A DNA stretch of 64,000 bases, taken from NCBI RefSeq assembly GCF_002946355.1, contig NZ_PKOZ01000001.1:938130-1002129 (forward strand). The letters are read 5' to 3'. The notes beneath the pieces were generated by a model that was not told the origin of the DNA, made no database searches, and was given only the letters and a program-made list of their open reading frames with translations. A program made the position numbers and the translations under genes. Shown piece after piece: positions 17,028 through 28,025 of this stretch (the stretch's first letter is position 1; each line of letters opens with the position of its first letter). This stretch comes from Pradoshia eiseniae. GTDB lineage: Bacteria; Bacillota; Bacilli; Bacillales; Pradoshiaceae.

Positions 17028-18437
17028 ATGAACAATCAATTATACAAACCAACGCGACATTGGAAGGATATCGAGCTCTGGAAGGATGTCACGGAGGAGC
17101 AATGGAATGACTGGATCTGGCAGCTGACCCATACGATAAAGACCTTGGAAGACTTGAAGAAAGTCATCAACCTAACGCCAGACGAAGAAGAGGGAGTCCG
17201 CATCTCGACCAAAACGATTCCCCTTAATATAACCCCTTATTATGCTTCATTGATGAATCCGGATGATGAAAGATGCCCAATCCGAATGCAATCGGTTCCG
17301 ATTGGGAAGGAATTATATAAAACACCATACGATCTTGAAGACCCGCTCCACGAGGATGAAGATTCCCCAGTGCCTGGGCTGACCCATCGCTATCCTGATA
17401 GGGTGCTCTTTTTGGTGACAAACCAATGCTCGATGTATTGCCGTTATTGCACCCGGAGACGATTCTCCGGCCAGATCGGCATGGGTGTTCCGAAGAAACA
17501 GCTTGACCAGGCTATCAATTATATTCGGGAAACACCGGCTGTAAGGGATGTCCTTATTTCCGGTGGTGACGGATTATTGATCAATGACAGCATTCTCGAA
17601 TATATCCTGAAGAATTTACGAGCCATCCCGCATGTGGAAATCATCCGAATTGGAACACGTGCCCCTGTCGTCTTTCCGCAGCGGATTACGGAGAATCTGT
17701 GCAATATACTGAAAAAATATCATCCAGTATGGCTGAATACGCATTTTAATACATCAATCGAAATTACAGAGGAATCTAAGAAAGCTTGTGAAATGCTCGT
17801 CAATTCCGGTGTTCCTGTTGGCAATCAGGCGGTAATCCTTGCTGGAATCAATGACAGCGTGCCTATTATGAAAAAGCTCATGCATGATTTAGTCAAAATC
17901 AGAGTACGTCCGTATTATATTTATCAATGTGATCTATCAGAGGGAATTTCCCATTTCAGAGCTCCAATCAGCAAGGGACTTGAAATTATTGAAGGATTAA
18001 GGGGACATACGAGCGGTTATGCTATTCCGACGTTTGTTGTCGATGCGCCGGGCGGAGGCGGGAAAATTTCGCTTCAGCCAAATTATATCCTCTCTCAATC
18101 TCCAGACAAAACGGTACTTAGAAACTATGAAGGGGTTATCACCACCTATCCTGAGCCGGAAACCTATACAGCAGGAACTGCCGATGGTTATTTCCAGCAA
18201 ATCTATGGAACCTATCAGGAAGAACGTGGAGATGGCGTATTAGGCTTACTTCATGATAAACAATTCAATCTGGTTCCGAAAGATCTTCCGCGTTATCACA
18301 AACGGGAAGGTTATGCACAAGCCCCAGATCACTCCTCTTTGAAAGACAAGCGAGAAAAAAGGGATCAATTGAAGGAAAAGAAATTCATGGCCCAACAAAA
18401 ACCAACCCCAAAAGTTGAGGAAGGCGGCCAATCATGA
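17028..18437 (+). CDS. kamA: L-lysine 2,3-aminomutase (radical SAM, PLP)
   Basis: 469 residues from ATG 17028, with GGGGAGGG about 8 bases upstream; the in-frame TTG at 16998 has no such site. Converts L-lysine to L-beta-lysine with S-adenosylmethionine, a 4Fe-4S cluster and PLP. The cluster motif CSMYCRYC (CxxxCxxC) is near residue 134, ISGGDGL follows, and the PLP lysine is expected in DAPGGGGKISLQPNY. In B. subtilis the homologue (YodO) is mother-cell expressed. Overlaps yokU by ATGA. A Lys/Gln/Glu-rich tail of about 40 residues ends the protein. Confidence 0.95.
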   Translation: MNNQLYKPTRHWKDIELWKDVTEEQWNDWIWQLTHTIKTLEDLKKVINLTPDEEEGVRISTKTIPLNITPYYASLMNPDDERCPIRMQSVPIGKELYKTPYDLEDPLHEDEDSPVPGLTHRYPDRVLFLVTNQCSMYCRYCTRRRFSGQIGMGVPKKQLDQAINYIRETPAVRDVLISGGDGLLINDSILEYILKNLRAIPHVEIIRIGTRAPVVFPQRITENLCNILKKYHPVWLNTHFNTSIEITEESKKACEMLVNSGVPVGNQAVILAGINDSVPIMKKLMHDLVKIRVRPYYIYQCDLSEGISHFRAPISKGLEIIEGLRGHTSGYAIPTFVVDAPGGGGKISLQPNYILSQSPDKTVLRNYEGVITTYPEPETYTAGTADGYFQQIYGTYQEERGDGVLGLLHDKQFNLVPKDLPRYHKREGYAQAPDHSSLKDKREKRDQLKEKKFMAQQKPTPKVEEGGQS

Positions 18438-18715
18438 CATCTATCTGTATGTGGTGCGAAGAAAAGGCCGCAAACGAAATGAAGGATAAAGTTTATTGGG
18501 AACTTCCAGATGGAACGAATGCGATTGAAATCACAGAGGTGCCCTCATATAAGTGCAATGAATGCGGCATTGTCTATCAAACCGATGAACAGGTGAAGGA
18601 AATTGAAGACCAGCTATTTCTTATTGATACGAAACAGCTGGAGAAGAGCCTAACCTATCAGGAGCTGATGGAGAAGCCGAGACTGCTAAAGAGGAATTAT
18701 TTTGATTTTGGATGA
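18434..18715 (+). CDS. yokU: YokU-family zinc-finger-like protein
   Basis: 93 residues with two CxxC pairs (CMWC at residues 5-8, CNEC at 38-41) likely binding zinc, the layout of the MqsA-type antitoxin N-terminal knuckle and of YokU. The C-terminal half is charged (LEKSLTYQELMEKPRLLKRN). Starts inside the kamA stop (ATGA). YokU-like genes commonly accompany kamA in Bacillaceae (recalled), suggesting a role tied to lysine aminomutase or its expression; no biochemical function is known to me. Confidence 0.85.
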   Translation: MTSICMWCEEKAANEMKDKVYWELPDGTNAIEITEVPSYKCNECGIVYQTDEQVKEIEDQLFLIDTKQLEKSLTYQELMEKPRLLKRNYFDFG

Positions 18716-18737
18716 GATGACGAATATGGTTTATATC

Positions 18738-18780
18738 AAGCTCCAAATCCCTCTTTTTATAAAGGGCTTTGGAGCTTTTG
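18738..18780 (+). terminator. Terminator of kamA-yokU
   Basis: AAGCTCCAAATCCCT pairs with AGGGCTTTGGAGCTT (one bulge) around TCTTTTTATAA, followed by a short TTTTG tail. Confidence 0.7.
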
Positions 18781-18853
18781 TCATGTGCTTAAAGTAAGGA
18801 AGAGGACAAAGACAATATTTATAGTTATAAAGTTTCAAAATTAATAAAAAAGA

Positions 18854-18882
18854 TTGACCTGAAAAGGGAAGAGTAGTAGCAT
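18854..18882 (+). promoter_or_regulatory. Candidate promoter of the siderophore operon
   Basis: TTGACC (18854-18859), 17-base spacer, TAGCAT (18877-18882). The -10 is weak, but a Fur box follows directly at 18900, which fits an iron-controlled start. Confidence 0.55.
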
Positions 18883-18899
18883 GTATTTTCAGATGAGAG

Positions 18900-18914
18900 T
18901 GAGAATCATTCTCA
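18900..18914 (+). promoter_or_regulatory. Fur box
   Basis: TGAGAATCATTCTCA is a perfect 7-1-7 inverted repeat, matching the TGATAATNATTATCA Fur consensus of Bacillus at 13 of 15 positions. It lies between the candidate promoter and the start of the DhbE-like gene (18947), so iron-loaded Fur should block transcription of the siderophore operon. Confidence 0.9.
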
Positions 18915-18946
18915 TCAAATAGAGATAGACTGTCAGGAGGGTTTGT

Positions 18947-20560
18947 ATGCTCGATGGATTTGTGCCATGGCCGGCAGAAAGAGCCGAATTCTACCGGGAA
19001 GCGGGCTGCTGGAGCGGCTTAACTTTTGGGGAAATGCTAGAAAAGCGGAGTAAAGAATATGCTCATCAAATTGCTGTAGTGGGTCATAATGGCCAGCTAA
19101 CCTATCAAGAATTGAATGAACGAGTCGACCAGCTTGCGGCTGGTTTGCAGAGGCTGGGCATTGGAAAAGAGGACCGTGTGGTTGTCCAGCTGCCGAATGT
19201 TATTGAATATGTTGAAGTGGTCTTTGCATTGTTTAAAATAGGCGCATTGCCAGTTTTCGCCCTTCCTTCTCATCGATATAACGAAATCAGTTATTTCTGT
19301 GACTTTACCGAGGCAAAGGCTTATATCATAAAAGACAAATTCACTGGATTTGATTATAGGGAATTAGCGCGCCAAGTGAAAGCGGAGCTTCCGCAATTAT
19401 TAAATGTCATTGTTTGCGGTGAAGAACAAGAATTCATGAATCTATCATCCCTTTATAAGGAGGAGCCATTTGAAAAAGTAGTAGTGCAAGGAAGTGATGT
19501 CGCATTCTTGCAGCTATCTGGAGGAAGTACCGGATTATCAAAGCTGATTCCGCGCACGCATGATGAATATATGTACACAATCAAACGAAGTGTTGAATGC
19601 TGCAAAGTGTCTGAGGATACGGTCTTTCTTATTGTTCTCCCTGTCTCGCATAATTATCCGATGAGCTCGCCTGGGATTCTTGGGACTTTATATGCGGGCG
19701 GAAAAATCGTGCTTAGTTTAACGCCAAGTCCTGATGAGGCCTTTCCTTTAATCGAGAAACATGGCGTGACGATGGTGTCGTTAGTTCCTCCTCTAGCCTT
19801 GCACTGGCTTGATGTGAGGGAGAAATATGAGGAAGAGTTAACAAGCTTAGAAGTTATCTTGGTGGGAGGGTCTAAATTTAGTGCAGAAGCTGCAAAACGA
19901 ATAGAGCCTTCTTTCGGCTGTACTCTACAACAAGTTTTTGGCATGGCGGAGGGCTTGGTGAACTACACCCGTTTGGACGATCCGTACGAAAAGAGGATTT
20001 ATACCCAGGGACGTCCAATGTCACCGTATGATGAAATCAAAATCGTCGATGAAGAGGACAGAGAAGTTCCTGCCGGAAAACCTGGTCATCTATTGACTAG
20101 AGGTCCTTATACGATTCAAGGATATTATAAGTCGCCCGAACATAATGCCAAGGCGTTTACAAAGGACGGTTTTTATCGAACGGGTGATATTGTATCTGTC
20201 GATGAGGAGGGCTATTTGACCGTTGAAGGACGTGATAAAGACCAAATTAATCGCGGGGGAGAGAAGATTGCCGCCGAAGAAGTGGAGAACCATCTACTTG
20301 CTCATTCGGCTGTGCATGATGCTGCAATAGTCGCAAAGGAAGATAAGTATTTGGGAGAAAAAAGCTGTGCCTTCATAATTTTACGCGAAGATTATCAGGC
20401 AACGAAAAAAGAGCTGAAACAATTTTTGAAGAACCGAGGTCTTGCGACGTACAAAATACCGGATGATTTCGTTTTTGTCGAGCATTTCCCGATGACTCAT
20501 CTTGGAAAAGTATCAAAAAAGGATTTGCGAAATCAATTAATAACAGGAGTTAGCCGATAG
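18947..20560 (+). CDS. dhbE: 2,3-dihydroxybenzoate-AMP ligase (DhbE-like)
   Basis: 537 residues, the length of DhbE/EntE. Activates an aryl acid with ATP and loads it onto an aryl carrier protein. LQLSGGSTGLSKLIPRTHDE is the P-loop, QQVFGMAEGLVNYT and YRTGDIV are further adenylation motifs, and K in GKVSKKDLR is the catalytic lysine. In the pocket, HNYPMSSPG has Ser at the position that selects dihydroxybenzoate (salicylate enzymes have Cys there), so 2,3-DHB is the likely substrate. AGGAGGG precedes ATG 18947. First gene of the Fur-boxed operon; no dhbA, dhbC or dhbB precedes it. Confidence 0.93.
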   Translation: MLDGFVPWPAERAEFYREAGCWSGLTFGEMLEKRSKEYAHQIAVVGHNGQLTYQELNERVDQLAAGLQRLGIGKEDRVVVQLPNVIEYVEVVFALFKIGALPVFALPSHRYNEISYFCDFTEAKAYIIKDKFTGFDYRELARQVKAELPQLLNVIVCGEEQEFMNLSSLYKEEPFEKVVVQGSDVAFLQLSGGSTGLSKLIPRTHDEYMYTIKRSVECCKVSEDTVFLIVLPVSHNYPMSSPGILGTLYAGGKIVLSLTPSPDEAFPLIEKHGVTMVSLVPPLALHWLDVREKYEEELTSLEVILVGGSKFSAEAAKRIEPSFGCTLQQVFGMAEGLVNYTRLDDPYEKRIYTQGRPMSPYDEIKIVDEEDREVPAGKPGHLLTRGPYTIQGYYKSPEHNAKAFTKDGFYRTGDIVSVDEEGYLTVEGRDKDQINRGGEKIAAEEVENHLLAHSAVHDAAIVAKEDKYLGEKSCAFIILREDYQATKKELKQFLKNRGLATYKIPDDFVFVEHFPMTHLGKVSKKDLRNQLITGVSR

Positions 20561-20575
20561 AAAGGAAGATTTTGA

Positions 20576-20809
20576 ATGTCATTAGAACAATTACGATTAT
20601 TACTAGCTGATTATCTCGATGATGAAGAATGGAGAAACCTAGAGGATAAGGATGATTTGACTGATTGCGGCATGGATTCCATCGCCTTTATGTCAATAAC
20701 CGAAGAGCTGCGGTCACAAGACATTATGGTCACGTTTATGGATTTAGCGGAAGAAACGACAGTAGAGGCTTGGCACCGGAAAATACAAGAGAAAACTACT
20801 GCCCAGTAA
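20576..20809 (+). CDS. Free-standing aryl carrier protein
   Basis: 77 residues. DCGMDSIAFMSITEELRSQD contains the phosphopantetheine serine (DS) in the aryl-carrier context, and VTFMDLAEETTVEAWHRKI resembles the C-terminal end of DhbB/EntB. In bacillibactin and enterobactin systems this domain is fused to an isochorismatase; here only the carrier part exists, 15 bases after the ligase and 12 bases before the NRPS start. It should receive DHB from the ligase and present it to the first condensation domain. Confidence 0.9.
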   Translation: MSLEQLRLLLADYLDDEEWRNLEDKDDLTDCGMDSIAFMSITEELRSQDIMVTFMDLAEETTVEAWHRKIQEKTTAQ

Positions 20810-20821
20810 GGAGTGAGCGAT

Positions 20822-23800
20822 ATGGCTAATAAATCCTATTCCTTAACAGGTGCTTCATCAGGAATATGGTATGCCCATCATAAAACCAATAGTGCATTAT
20901 ACAATACAGCTGAATATATCCACATAAAAGGAGAGCTCCATACTCCTTTGTTGCTAGAGGCAGTAAATTACACCATTCAATCCGCTCGCGGTCTTCATAT
21001 CGATTGCTTTGAAGAAGAAGGTGAAGTGAAGCAACGGATAAAAGAAGATGTTGTCTTCAAATGTGAGCATAAATCAAATGTAGAAAAGTTTGAGATGGAG
21101 AAAATGATTGAACAAGATACTTCTGCCATTCTTTCCTTAAAAGAAGATCATCTTGTACGTGCTATCCTATTTTCAATCAGTAAGCAAGAGCATTATCTTT
21201 ATTTGCGCATTCATCATATCGTCAGTGATGCGTTCAGCTTTAGGCTGCTTTTCCAACAAATCTCTGAGAGATATGAAGCTTTGCTTCATGATGAGCCCTA
21301 TCAAAAATCATTCGGGGATTATGCTGCTGTCATGGAAGAAGACAAGCGCTATCAGTCATCTAAACAATATGAAGACGATAAGGTCTATTGGCTTCAGGAG
21401 CTTAAGGATGTAGAGGTTGTTTCCTTAACAGATCGTGCAACAACGGATTTTGGAGAAGTATGCTTAGAGCAATCGATGATTAACGAAAACGATTGGCTTA
21501 AAGCAAAGGATCTTTCCAGTCAGTGGAAAGTTAATGTCCAGCATATCTTAACGGCGGCTGTGGCTGTTTACACGAAACGGCTGACTTTCGCCTCTGCTAT
21601 TGTTCTTAATATACCGATGATGGGACGTGTTGGCACAAAGGCCATGAATGTACCTTGTACGAAAGTAAATATGATTCCTTTACGTATAACAATCGGGGAT
21701 ACAGATACATTTGTGGATGTGTGTATGCAAGTGAAAAAGAAAATGAGGGAAGCGGGCAAGCATCAATTTTACCGGCATGAGCAGATGCGGCGCGACTTGA
21801 AACTTGCCAATAATCAGTTATTATATGGTCCGCAAGTAAATTTCATGCCGTTTTATGATGAGCTTTCATTTGGCCATTGCCAAGGCAAAAGTGAGAAAAT
21901 CTCTACCGGACCGGTGGAGGATATTTCGTTTAATATATACGCTTCATCTGAAGGAATGCGTGTCGATGTTGCCGGTAATAGTCTTTGCTATACAAAGGAG
22001 GAAATCAAGGAACATAAGGAACGCTTTGTTCGATTCTTCACTCAATTATTGGAATATTCGGATAAAAATATAGGCAAATTACCTCTTTTGTCTGAAGGAG
22101 AGCGGATCCGGCAACTCGTTGATTGGAATCAGTTTGAATCAAGTGGCAGGACATCTTCTGTGTATGAGCTTTTCGAACAGCAGGTGAAACGTACGCCTCA
22201 TCATATCAGTGTTGTAATGGGGAAGAAATCAGTTACATATTTGGAATTAGAACGGCTAACAGCAAAAATCAGTGGTGCGCTTTCAACAAAAGGAATCGGG
22301 GAAGAGCATTATGTTGGCATTTGCATGGACCGTTCTATCGAGATGGTTGCTTCCATGCTCGCTGTGTTGAAGATTGGGGCAGCCTATATTCCGCTTGATC
22401 CCGCTTATCCTGCAGAACGATTGGATTATATGCTTGTGGATGCGAATCCAGCTATTGTGCTTGTGGACCGAAGCGATGTGCCTTTCAGCCATTCCGTTGA
22501 TAGAATCATTGTTCAAGATATCAAGTATACAGAGTGCCCCCATGTGCGAACAGCACCAAACAAAGGGCAAGCGGCCTATATGATATACACTTCAGGATCT
22601 ACTGGCAATCCTAAAGGGGTTGTCGTTGAAATGCCGGCACTTGTCAATTTTTTGGAGGCAATGCAAAAACAGTTCGGCTTAAAAGATGAGCACCGCTGGC
22701 TGGCTGTGACAACCATCTGCTTTGATATATCAGCCTTGGAATTGTATTTGCCATTATTGCACGGGGCACAGCTTGTCTTGGCCTCTAAAGAGCAGGTTCA
22801 AGATCCGCAACATTTGGCAGGACTGTTGGTTAAGCGTGAAATTACTCATATGCAGGCGACACCCACTGTCTGGCAATTGCTTGCTCAATACACACCGGAA
22901 GCATTGAAGGGTCTCGAGGTCCTAGTTGGCGGAGAGACGCTATCTATCCCGCTTGCTAACGCCTTACAGGGGGCTGGTGCACATATCCACAATATGTACG
23001 GTCCGACAGAGACTACGATCTGGTCTGCGTCAATGCCCATTGAGCCGCCGCTATCGGATATGCCGCCACTCGGAAAGCCCATCCTAAATACCCAGGTCTA
23101 TGTGCTTGACCCCATGCTAGAGCCGGTACCGGTAGGGACTATCGGTGAATTGTATATTGCAGGCGAAGGGCTTGCAAGGGGCTACCATGGGCGCAGCAGC
23201 CTCACTGCGGGAAGGTTTGTTGCCAATCCCTTTGGTGAAGCGGGGAGCAGGATGTACCGGACGGGAGATTTAGTGAAATGGAATAAGGACGGTACATTGC
23301 GTTATTACAGCCGGGCAGATCATCAAATTAAAATTCGCGGCTTCCGGATCGAAATAGGTGAAATTGAGGCGAAAACAGCTGAGGCAGCGGGCGTCGAGCA
23401 GGCTATTGTGATCGTTCGTGAGGATATCCCAGGGGATAAGCGGATTGTAGCCTATATAGTTGGCTCGACAACAGAAGAAGCTATCATAGCTCATCTCAGA
23501 GAGCAGCTTCCAGATTATATGGTGCCGGCTCATATTGTTTTCCTAAATGAACTGCCTTTAACAAACAATGGGAAAATTGACCGAAAACAGCTGCCAAAAC
23601 CGTCAAGAAGCAAGACACCTCGGAAACAGTCACCTCGCAACGAATTGGAACATGATTTATGCGAGCTGTTCGAAAAGGTGCTAGGACTATATGTTGGCAT
23701 TGATGAGGATTTCTTTGAACTTGGGGGTCATTCCATACTTGCGACACAATTGCTCATACAAATCAGGAAGAAATTTGATGTCGAGATGTCCATCGGGGTC

Positions 23801-26800
23801 ATTTTTGAAAAGCCGACCATCATAGACCTTGCTGAGCATATTCAGCATGCCGAGCGACTAGTGATAAAGGAGAAACAGGTAATCAAACCTGAACGGCTTC
23901 CGCTATCTTCCAACCAGCGCAGCCTTTGGTTTATCCACGAATTGGAGGGACCAAGCCCAACGTACAATATCCCGTTAGTCTATACATTTAAAGAGCCCAT
24001 CAATATTCCAAAATTCAAGGAAGCTGTCGGCCAAGTCGTTCGGCGCCATGCAATCTTGCGTACAATCTACCCGGCGGTTGATGGGGTGCCCTATCAGCTC
24101 ATTCAAAATGAACAACCTGTCATCCAGCTTGTAGATGTACCAGAGGAACATCAGGAACAAGCTATACGGACGGCAGCAGGCTATTCGTTTGACCTTAAGC
24201 AAGAAGCAGGCTTCAAGGTAACAATCATTAATGAACAAATCGTCGTCATTACTATGCATCACATCAGCTCTGATGGATGGTCATTAGCGACCTTAACGGA
24301 GGATTTAGAGAAAGCCTATTATCAAGGAACCTTAGTCCCGCTAAATTATCAATACGCTGATTATGCCTTGTGGCAAATGAATGAGGGCAATCATGAAGAG
24401 CGTATTCTGGACGAACTGGACTATTGGAAGAACCAGCTTCAAGGCTTGCCCGAGGAAATAGAGCTCATACGTGACAGGAAGAGGCAAAATACCGTGCAGG
24501 TAAAAGGAGATTCGTATACATATGTTCTTAATCCAATCCTGCATGAGGAACTCCAAAACCTGGCGAAAGAGCATCAGGTGACACTTTATATGATTCTTCA
24601 AGCAGCATTCGCGGCGCTTGCGACGAAGCTTGGAGCAGGAGAAGACATTGTTGTTGGAAGCCCGATTGCGGGAAGGGAGAAGGAAGAGGTATTCGGGTTG
24701 ATTGGCATGTTTATTAACACGGTCGTCATGAGGACAGACACAAGCGGGAATCCGTCATTTTCCGAGCTTATTAATCGGGTGAAAGAGACGAGTGTACAAG
24801 CTTATGAGCACCAGCACATCCCGCTTGAAAAAATTGTCGAAGAACTTAATCCACCAAGAAACGGAGCACGTCATCCTCTATTCCAAATCATGTTTGCACT
24901 GCAAAATACGCCACAGCCTAAGATCGAGCTAGATGGGAATAAGGCCAAGATTGAGTTGAGAATGGTTGATTCAGCAAAATTTGATCTGAGCTTTGAAATG
25001 CGTGAGCTATATTTCGATGAAAAGGCAAATGGAATTGAAGTGAGGCTTGAGTACCGGACGGATTTATATGACAGGGAGACCATACAATCCCTGATGGCTC
25101 GGTTTGAAATGGTGCTAGGACAATTGAAACAAAATCCTGCGGTTGACGAACTGAATATCATCAATGAAAAAGAGTATGAGCAGCTGGTTTCCGGGTCGAA
25201 CGCTGCTTCTGTCAAGAGTCCGCAGGCAACCATTATTGACTTGTTTGAACAGAGAGTGTCTGAATTCCCTGATCGTCAGGCGGTCTTCTCGAATGAGGAG
25301 GGACTCACCTATTTAGAACTGAACGAGAAGGCGAATCAATTAGCTCGTCATTTGATGGAGAAGGGTGTCTGTACAGAATCATTTGTGGCAATGCTGCTGC
25401 CTCGTTCTGCATCAATGCTGGTCAGTATTTTAGCTGTCTTGAAAACAGGGGCCGCATATGTCCCAATCGATCCTGCTTATCCGAAAGAGCGGATTGAATT
25501 CATTTTGGAGGATGCCAAGCCCGCTTGTATCATTGCCCAAAAAGAAGAGGGGCCTCTTATTGGGATAGATGATGAAAGAGTTGTCTGGATGAATCAAAAT
25601 GACTATGAGTTTTATAGGAAGGAAAATGTGAGCAAGGAAGAACGAGGCACCTCATTAAACCCGTTAAATGCAGCCTATATCATCTACACCTCAGGGTCAA
25701 CAGGCAGGCCAAAGGGTGTGATTGTGCCCCATCAAAATGTGATTCGCCTGCTGGATGAGACGGATCACTGGTTCCATTTCAATGAGAATGATGTATGGAC
25801 CTTGTTCCATTCCTATGCCTTTGATTTCTCGGTATGGGAAATATGGGGGGGCCTGCTTTATGGGGGAGAGCTTGTCGTCGTGCCTTATGAGGTCAGCCGC
25901 TCACCGAAAGACTTTCTAGATTTATTAGTTGAGAGAAAGGTGACGGTCTTAAATCAAACTCCCTCAGCCTTCTATCAATTGATGCAGGCGGATAGAGAGA
26001 ATCCTGGGTACGGTCAGTGCTTATCGCTCCGATATGTCATCTTTGGGGGAGAGGCACTGGATTTGGGCAGGCTTTCGGATTGGTACAGGCGACATAATGA
26101 TCAATCCCCAGAACTAGTCAATATGTATGGCATCACCGAAACCACCGTCCATGTGAGCTATGCCCCATTGCGGGGTGACAGCGGGAAAATCCAGGCAAGC
26201 AGTTTAATCGGAATGGCTATTCCAGATTTAACTGTGTATGTGCTTGATGGACACTTAAGACCGGTCCCGCCTGGTGTCATTGGGGAAATGTATGTCGCAG
26301 GTGCGGGACTCGCTCGCGGGTATCTCGGTCGAAAAGCCCTTACGGCTGAACGCTTCATCGCTAACCCATTCGAAGGAGGCGGAAGCAGGATGTACCGCAC
26401 AGGAGACCTTGCACGATGGCTGAAGGATGGAAGACTAGATTATATTGGGCGGATTGATCATCAAGTGAAGATCCGCGGCTTTAGGATTGAGTTAGGAGAG
26501 ATTGAACATGTGCTTCTTAAACATTCATCCGTGATGCAAACTGCCGTGATTGCCAGGGAGGATAATCCCGGTGATATGCGTCTGGCAGCCTATATCGTGC
26601 CATATAAGGGGGACATAATTGATAGCAAGGATCTACGCCATTTTGCGGCTAGAGAGCTGCCGGACTATATGGTGCCGACATCCTTTACATGCATAGATGC
26701 ACTTCCGCTAACGCCAAACGGGAAATTGGATGTGAAAAATTTGCCGAAGCCAGAAACCAAGGTAACTACCGAGGGATTGCCGAATACGCCGCAGGAGGAG

Positions 26801-27811
26801 CTTCTATGCGATCTATTTCGAGATGTTCTCAAATTGCCTGAGATTGGCATTCATGATAGCTTCTTTGAACTTGGCGGTCACTCCTTATTGGCAGTGCAAC
26901 TAGTCGGCCGAATCAAAGAAACGTTCGGCAAGGAGCTAACCGTCGGTCATCTCTTTGAATACCCGTCAGTCGCTGGGCTGGCGGTTCAGCTTCATCATCA
27001 TAGCCAGACAGCCGCACTTGAAGGATTGCTGCCATTGCGCACTGGTGAAAAACCTATTTTCTGCGTTCATCCGGCAGGGGGATTGAGCTGGTGTTATGCA
27101 GGGTTATTGAAAGTATTGCCATCGGAATATGCTTTATACGGCTTGCAGGCAAAAGGCATAGCGAAAGAAGAGCCGCTCCCACAGGACTTAATGGAAATGG
27201 CGGCATCCTATATCCAATCATTAAAAGATGTACAGCCTAAGGGACCATATCGACTAGTAGGCTGGTCGCTTGGAGGGAATGTTGTTCATGAGATGGCCGG
27301 CCAGCTGGAGCGTGAAGGAGAAGAGATTGAATTGCTGGCAATCATGGATGCATATCCGCTGCATTTCACACCCCCATTTGAAATAAGTGAGGAAAAGGAG
27401 GCATTGGTCGCTTTGCTTGCGCTCGCTGGCTATGAACCAGAAGTGGATGCAGATGTAACACAGGAATTTGTTATCCAACAATTGAAGAAAGAAGGCAGCG
27501 CGATGGCATCCTTATCTGAGGAGACATTGATTCGCTTGAAGGAAGTATATAAGAATTCTATTCGCTTGCTCAAGAAACATAAAGCAAATCACTTTGGCGG
27601 AGATGCCCTGTTCTTCAAATCCACTGTTGTGCCAGAGTGGATTTCTAATGCAGATGTTAGTAGCTGGTTCCCTTATATATCGGGTGATATTGTCAGCCAT
27701 GATATTCACTGCCGTCACAAGGATATGTGCCAGCCAGATCCCATCGCTGAGATTGGCCAAACGATAAAGGGTTTACTCGCAAGAAAACAGGAGGATAAAC
27801 ATTATGCATAA
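20822..27811 (+). CDS. dhbF: Dimodular siderophore NRPS (DhbF-like, Gly-Thr-TE)
   Basis: 2329 residues; ATG 20822 is 8 bases after AAGGAG, while GTG 20813 overlaps it. Order: C1 (about 1-430), A1 (about 445-940), T1 (LGGHS near 967), C2 (HHISSDGWS near 1146), A2 (about 1490-1990), T2 (LGGHS near 2016), thioesterase (GWSLGG near 2147). Specificity residues read by eye: A1 D-I-L-Q-L-G-M-I-W, the glycine code; A2 D-F-W-N-I-G-M-V-H, the threonine code. This equals bacillibactin DhbF, so the expected product is a cyclic trimer of DHB-Gly-Thr or a close relative. C1 has HHIVSDAFS, an Ala in place of the usual Gly of HHxxxDG. Confidence 0.93.
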   Translation: MANKSYSLTGASSGIWYAHHKTNSALYNTAEYIHIKGELHTPLLLEAVNYTIQSARGLHIDCFEEEGEVKQRIKEDVVFKCEHKSNVEKFEMEKMIEQDTSAILSLKEDHLVRAILFSISKQEHYLYLRIHHIVSDAFSFRLLFQQISERYEALLHDEPYQKSFGDYAAVMEEDKRYQSSKQYEDDKVYWLQELKDVEVVSLTDRATTDFGEVCLEQSMINENDWLKAKDLSSQWKVNVQHILTAAVAVYTKRLTFASAIVLNIPMMGRVGTKAMNVPCTKVNMIPLRITIGDTDTFVDVCMQVKKKMREAGKHQFYRHEQMRRDLKLANNQLLYGPQVNFMPFYDELSFGHCQGKSEKISTGPVEDISFNIYASSEGMRVDVAGNSLCYTKEEIKEHKERFVRFFTQLLEYSDKNIGKLPLLSEGERIRQLVDWNQFESSGRTSSVYELFEQQVKRTPHHISVVMGKKSVTYLELERLTAKISGALSTKGIGEEHYVGICMDRSIEMVASMLAVLKIGAAYIPLDPAYPAERLDYMLVDANPAIVLVDRSDVPFSHSVDRIIVQDIKYTECPHVRTAPNKGQAAYMIYTSGSTGNPKGVVVEMPALVNFLEAMQKQFGLKDEHRWLAVTTICFDISALELYLPLLHGAQLVLASKEQVQDPQHLAGLLVKREITHMQATPTVWQLLAQYTPEALKGLEVLVGGETLSIPLANALQGAGAHIHNMYGPTETTIWSASMPIEPPLSDMPPLGKPILNTQVYVLDPMLEPVPVGTIGELYIAGEGLARGYHGRSSLTAGRFVANPFGEAGSRMYRTGDLVKWNKDGTLRYYSRADHQIKIRGFRIEIGEIEAKTAEAAGVEQAIVIVREDIPGDKRIVAYIVGSTTEEAIIAHLREQLPDYMVPAHIVFLNELPLTNNGKIDRKQLPKPSRSKTPRKQSPRNELEHDLCELFEKVLGLYVGIDEDFFELGGHSILATQLLIQIRKKFDVEMSIGVIFEKPTIIDLAEHIQHAERLVIKEKQVIKPERLPLSSNQRSLWFIHELEGPSPTYNIPLVYTFKEPINIPKFKEAVGQVVRRHAILRTIYPAVDGVPYQLIQNEQPVIQLVDVPEEHQEQAIRTAAGYSFDLKQEAGFKVTIINEQIVVITMHHISSDGWSLATLTEDLEKAYYQGTLVPLNYQYADYALWQMNEGNHEERILDELDYWKNQLQGLPEEIELIRDRKRQNTVQVKGDSYTYVLNPILHEELQNLAKEHQVTLYMILQAAFAALATKLGAGEDIVVGSPIAGREKEEVFGLIGMFINTVVMRTDTSGNPSFSELINRVKETSVQAYEHQHIPLEKIVEELNPPRNGARHPLFQIMFALQNTPQPKIELDGNKAKIELRMVDSAKFDLSFEMRELYFDEKANGIEVRLEYRTDLYDRETIQSLMARFEMVLGQLKQNPAVDELNIINEKEYEQLVSGSNAASVKSPQATIIDLFEQRVSEFPDRQAVFSNEEGLTYLELNEKANQLARHLMEKGVCTESFVAMLLPRSASMLVSILAVLKTGAAYVPIDPAYPKERIEFILEDAKPACIIAQKEEGPLIGIDDERVVWMNQNDYEFYRKENVSKEERGTSLNPLNAAYIIYTSGSTGRPKGVIVPHQNVIRLLDETDHWFHFNENDVWTLFHSYAFDFSVWEIWGGLLYGGELVVVPYEVSRSPKDFLDLLVERKVTVLNQTPSAFYQLMQADRENPGYGQCLSLRYVIFGGEALDLGRLSDWYRRHNDQSPELVNMYGITETTVHVSYAPLRGDSGKIQASSLIGMAIPDLTVYVLDGHLRPVPPGVIGEMYVAGAGLARGYLGRKALTAERFIANPFEGGGSRMYRTGDLARWLKDGRLDYIGRIDHQVKIRGFRIELGEIEHVLLKHSSVMQTAVIAREDNPGDMRLAAYIVPYKGDIIDSKDLRHFAARELPDYMVPTSFTCIDALPLTPNGKLDVKNLPKPETKVTTEGLPNTPQEELLCDLFRDVLKLPEIGIHDSFFELGGHSLLAVQLVGRIKETFGKELTVGHLFEYPSVAGLAVQLHHHSQTAALEGLLPLRTGEKPIFCVHPAGGLSWCYAGLLKVLPSEYALYGLQAKGIAKEEPLPQDLMEMAASYIQSLKDVQPKGPYRLVGWSLGGNVVHEMAGQLEREGEEIELLAIMDAYPLHFTPPFEISEEKEALVALLALAGYEPEVDADVTQEFVIQQLKKEGSAMASLSEETLIRLKEVYKNSIRLLKKHKANHFGGDALFFKSTVVPEWISNADVSSWFPYISGDIVSHDIHCRHKDMCQPDPIAEIGQTIKGLLARKQEDKHYA

Positions 27812-28025
27812 TCCATTTGAAAACGAGCATTCAAGCTATCTTGTGTTAATCAATGAGGAGGAGCAATATTCTTTATGGCCGGAACTGCTTGATATCCCAT
27901 CTGGTTGGATGTGTGTATTTGGACCGGAAAAGCTCACAGATTGCCAAAATTATATTGAGATGAATTGGGTTGATATGCGGCCTAAAAGTTTGCGTGAAAG
28001 CATGGAAGCGGCTGATGTGAAATGA
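27804..28025 (+). CDS. MbtH-like protein
   Basis: 73 residues with the family signature: [35 protein letters not shown]. MbtH proteins bind NRPS adenylation domains and are needed for their folding or activity. Starts inside the end of the NRPS gene (8-base overlap) with AGGAGG in front, so stoichiometric coupling is likely. Equivalent of B. subtilis YbdZ after dhbF. Confidence 0.95.
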   Translation: MHNPFENEHSSYLVLINEEEQYSLWPELLDIPSGWMCVFGPEKLTDCQNYIEMNWVDMRPKSLRESMEAADVK

